Source: DATGKR01 sp035294565
GTDB lineage: Bacteria; Actinomycetota; Acidimicrobiia; Acidimicrobiales; Palsa-688
DNA length: 7,617 bases
Direction: 5' to 3'
NCBI GenBank assembly: GCA_035294565.1
Contig: DATGKR010000169.1
Coordinates: forward strand, 1 to 7,617
The notes below the pieces were generated by a model. The model was not told the origin of the DNA, did not search any database, and saw nothing but the letters and a program-made list of their open reading frames with translations. The position numbers and the translations under genes are program-made. Below are positions 5,779 through 7,617 of this stretch, piece by piece; position 1 is the stretch's first letter, and each line of letters opens with the position of its first letter.

Positions 5779-7617
5779 ATGACCAGGCCGCGCGAGGGGC
5801 GGCTCCGGACGGCCGCCACGTCCCGGCCCGCGGTGTGGGTGATGGTGGCCGGGTCCGGCGCTGCGGCTGCGGCCGCCGGGGCCCACCCGACCGGCACGCC
5901 GGTGCTCGACCCGGTCTACGTCGGTGTGTTCGGGGCGCTGGTCACCGCAGCAGGCGCCACCGCGGGGCGGGCGACCGTGCTGTGGCTGGCGGCGGTCGTC
6001 GCCGGGTTCAGCCGGGGCTACGAGATATTCCCCGCCGCCGCCGGGCTGGTGGCCGCCTTCGCCGCCGCCCTGCCGAGGCGGCCGGTGCGCGCCCTCGACG
6101 CCCTCGCCGCGGCGCTGTCGGTGCAGGTCCTCCTGCGCTGGCCGCACATCGGCTTCCAGGGTGGGAGCGCCCTGGTCGCCGCGGCCGCCGTCCTCCCGTG
6201 CCTGGTGCACGCCCTCGCCCGGCTGCCGAGGAGGTGGAGGGCGGCGGCGATCTGGGCGGTCGTCGTCGGCGTCGCGCTCGCGGTTCTCTTCAGCGTCCCT
6301 GTCGCCGTCGAGGCGCTCGGCGCCCGCACCCAGGTGAGCGAGGGGACAACAGCCGCCGAGGGCGCCCTGGCCGCCGTCTCCTCCGGGCACGCCAGCACCG
6401 CCGAGGGGTCCCTCCGCCAGGCCGACGCGTACTTCTCCTTCGCCGCCCGGCGCCTCGGGGCGTGGTGGACCGCCGGCGCCCGCCTCGTCCCCATAGCCGC
6501 CCAACAACGCCAGGCCCTCCTCACCGCGACTCAGGTCGCCGCCGACGTCACCGCCACGGCAGCCGGCGAGGCCGGGCGTGTCGACTTCGGCGGCCTGCAC
6601 TACGCCGGCGGGCGGATCGACCTCTCCGCCGTCGAGGCGCTTCAAGCCCCGCTCGCCAGGCTCTCCGGCCAGCTGACCACCGGCGCCAGCCGGCTCGCCG
6701 CCGTGGACTCCCCCTGGCTGGCCGAGCCGATCTCCTCGCGCCTCGCCCGGCTCGACAACGAGGTCGCCAAAGCGCAGCGCAGCGCCTCGCTCGCCTCCCA
6801 GGCGGTGGACACCGCCCCGTCCCTGCTCGGAGCCGGCGGGACCCGGCGCTACCTGATCGGGTTCATGGACCCCTCCGAGAGCCGGGGGCTCGGCGGCCTG
6901 CTCGTCTCCTACGCTCTCGTCACCGCCGACGACGGCAAGCTGTCCATCGGCCCCTTCGAGGACATAAGCAAGCTCGGCTCGGCGCTCGCCGCCCGGGGAG
7001 GCGGGCGGATCACAGCCCCCGCCGACTTCCTCTCCCGCTACGGGCAGAACCCGGCCAAGTACCCCCAGAACGTCACCTACTCCCCGGACCTGCCGACCGT
7101 CGCCGAGGTGACCGCGCAGCTATACGGGGAGGCGGGCGGGGGGCCGATCGACGGGATGATGGTTGTCGACCCCCGGGCGGTCGCCGCGCTCCTCCAGTTC
7201 ACCGGTCCCATCAGCGAGCCGGGCCTCGGCACGCTCACCCCGTCCAACGCCGCCGCCGTCCTCGACGAGGGCCAGTACGCCGACTTCCCCTCGGCCAGCC
7301 TTCAGACCGCCCGGCGCGCCGCTCTCGCCGGGGCGCTGCACCAGGCGCTGGCGAGGCTGGCGTCGGGGAGCCTGCCGTCCCCCGCCGCGCTCGCGGACGC
7401 CCTGTCCCCCGCGGTGCACCAGGGCGACCTGCTCTTCTGGAGCACGCACCGCTCCGACCAGGCGTTCCTGGAGAGGATAGGGATGGCCGGCCGGTTCCCC
7501 TCCACGGGCGGCGGCGACCTCCTGGGCGTCGTGACCTCGGATTCAGGGGCGGACAAAATGGACGCCTACCTGCAGAAGAGCGTCACCGACCGTGTGAGCT
7601 TCGATCCGGGGACGGGG
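5779..7617 (+). CDS. DUF4012 membrane protein, 5' part
   Basis: The frame is open from ATG at 5779 to the right edge, about 613 codons, without a stop. Hydrophobic segments near residues 20-33, 45-76, 84-97, 105-117, 127-146 and 156-176 indicate a multi-spanning N-terminus. A long Ala-rich, probably helical and extracytoplasmic part follows (about 180-350). The DUF4012 signature comes next: RRYLIGFMDPSESRGLGGLLVSYALVTADDGKL in two adjoining pieces (about 355-386), then GPIDGMMVVDPRAVAALLQFTGPI (about 454-477), LTPSNAAAVLDEGQYADF, and near the edge YLQKSVTDRVSFDPGTG. The usual N-x-x-E-x-R-x-x-GG motif appears as DPSESRGLGG. The function of DUF4012 proteins is not established; they are often found near envelope polysaccharide genes. 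Upstream in-frame codons (TTG near 5735) could extend the N-terminus slightly. The gene is divergent from vapBC. Confidence 0.85.
   Translation, partial: MTRPREGRLRTAATSRPAVWVMVAGSGAAAAAAGAHPTGTPVLDPVYVGVFGALVTAAGATAGRATVLWLAAVVAGFSRGYEIFPAAAGLVAAFAAALPRRPVRALDALAAALSVQVLLRWPHIGFQGGSALVAAAAVLPCLVHALARLPRRWRAAAIWAVVVGVALAVLFSVPVAVEALGARTQVSEGTTAAEGALAAVSSGHASTAEGSLRQADAYFSFAARRLGAWWTAGARLVPIAAQQRQALLTATQVAADVTATAAGEAGRVDFGGLHYAGGRIDLSAVEALQAPLARLSGQLTTGASRLAAVDSPWLAEPISSRLARLDNEVAKAQRSASLASQAVDTAPSLLGAGGTRRYLIGFMDPSESRGLGGLLVSYALVTADDGKLSIGPFEDISKLGSALAARGGGRITAPADFLSRYGQNPAKYPQNVTYSPDLPTVAEVTAQLYGEAGGGPIDGMMVVDPRAVAALLQFTGPISEPGLGTLTPSNAAAVLDEGQYADFPSASLQTARRAALAGALHQALARLASGSLPSPAALADALSPAVHQGDLLFWSTHRSDQAFLERIGMAGRFPSTGGGDLLGVVTSDSGADKMDAYLQKSVTDRVSFDPGTG

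Noticed and set aside
5626..6645. Minus-strand open frame of 339 codons opposite DUF4012
   Set aside because: The translation is Gly/Arg/Pro/Asp-rich with no domain. The plus strand encodes a continuous DUF4012 protein over the same bases.
7120..7556. Short open frames on both strands near the right edge
   Set aside because: They overlap the DUF4012 signature region and have compositions expected of out-of-frame GC-rich sequence.

Overview
The window is GC-rich throughout. It carries VapBC, DUF222 (13E12-repeat) and DUF4012 genes, and several starts are GTG or look leaderless. Together these point to a high-GC actinobacterium or a related uncultured lineage. I cannot place it more closely from this sequence. 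No rRNA, tRNA, CRISPR array, insertion sequence or phage gene is visible.

Layout from right to left along the minus strand: vapB antitoxin (5614-5393) and vapC PIN toxin (5396-5013), overlapping by 4 nt; after 25 nt an acyl-CoA ligase (4987-3410); after 151 nt an alpha/beta hydrolase resembling intracellular poly(3-hydroxyalkanoate) depolymerases (3258-2452); after 50 nt a polyhydroxyalkanoate synthase, phaC (2401-632); then a 236-nt non-coding stretch with a purine-rich tandem repeat; and finally the N-terminal part of a DUF222/13E12-type protein (395-1, running off the left edge). On the plus strand a DUF4012 membrane protein starts at 5779 and runs off the right edge. It is divergent from vapBC across a 164-nt shared upstream region.

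The centre reads as a compact polyhydroxyalkanoate (PHA) cassette. The hydrolase can release hydroxyacids from stored polymer. The ligase can reactivate acids to CoA thioesters. PhaC can polymerise hydroxyacyl-CoA again. No phaA, phaB, phaJ, phasin or phaR is present here, so monomer supply and granule proteins must be encoded elsewhere. The toxin-antitoxin pair sits directly upstream in the same orientation, so read-through from the vapB promoter could reach the ligase.

The points most worth a second look are: a PhaC whose nucleophile motif lacks its usual first glycine; the vapBC-ligase junction with a 13-bp palindrome on the ligase start; the three-copy 49/50-bp repeat after phaC, with an internal 9-bp triplication; and two promoters placed so close to their start codons that the transcripts would be leaderless. 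I did not find a clearly new multi-gene system. This is an ordinary metabolic region with some unusual details.
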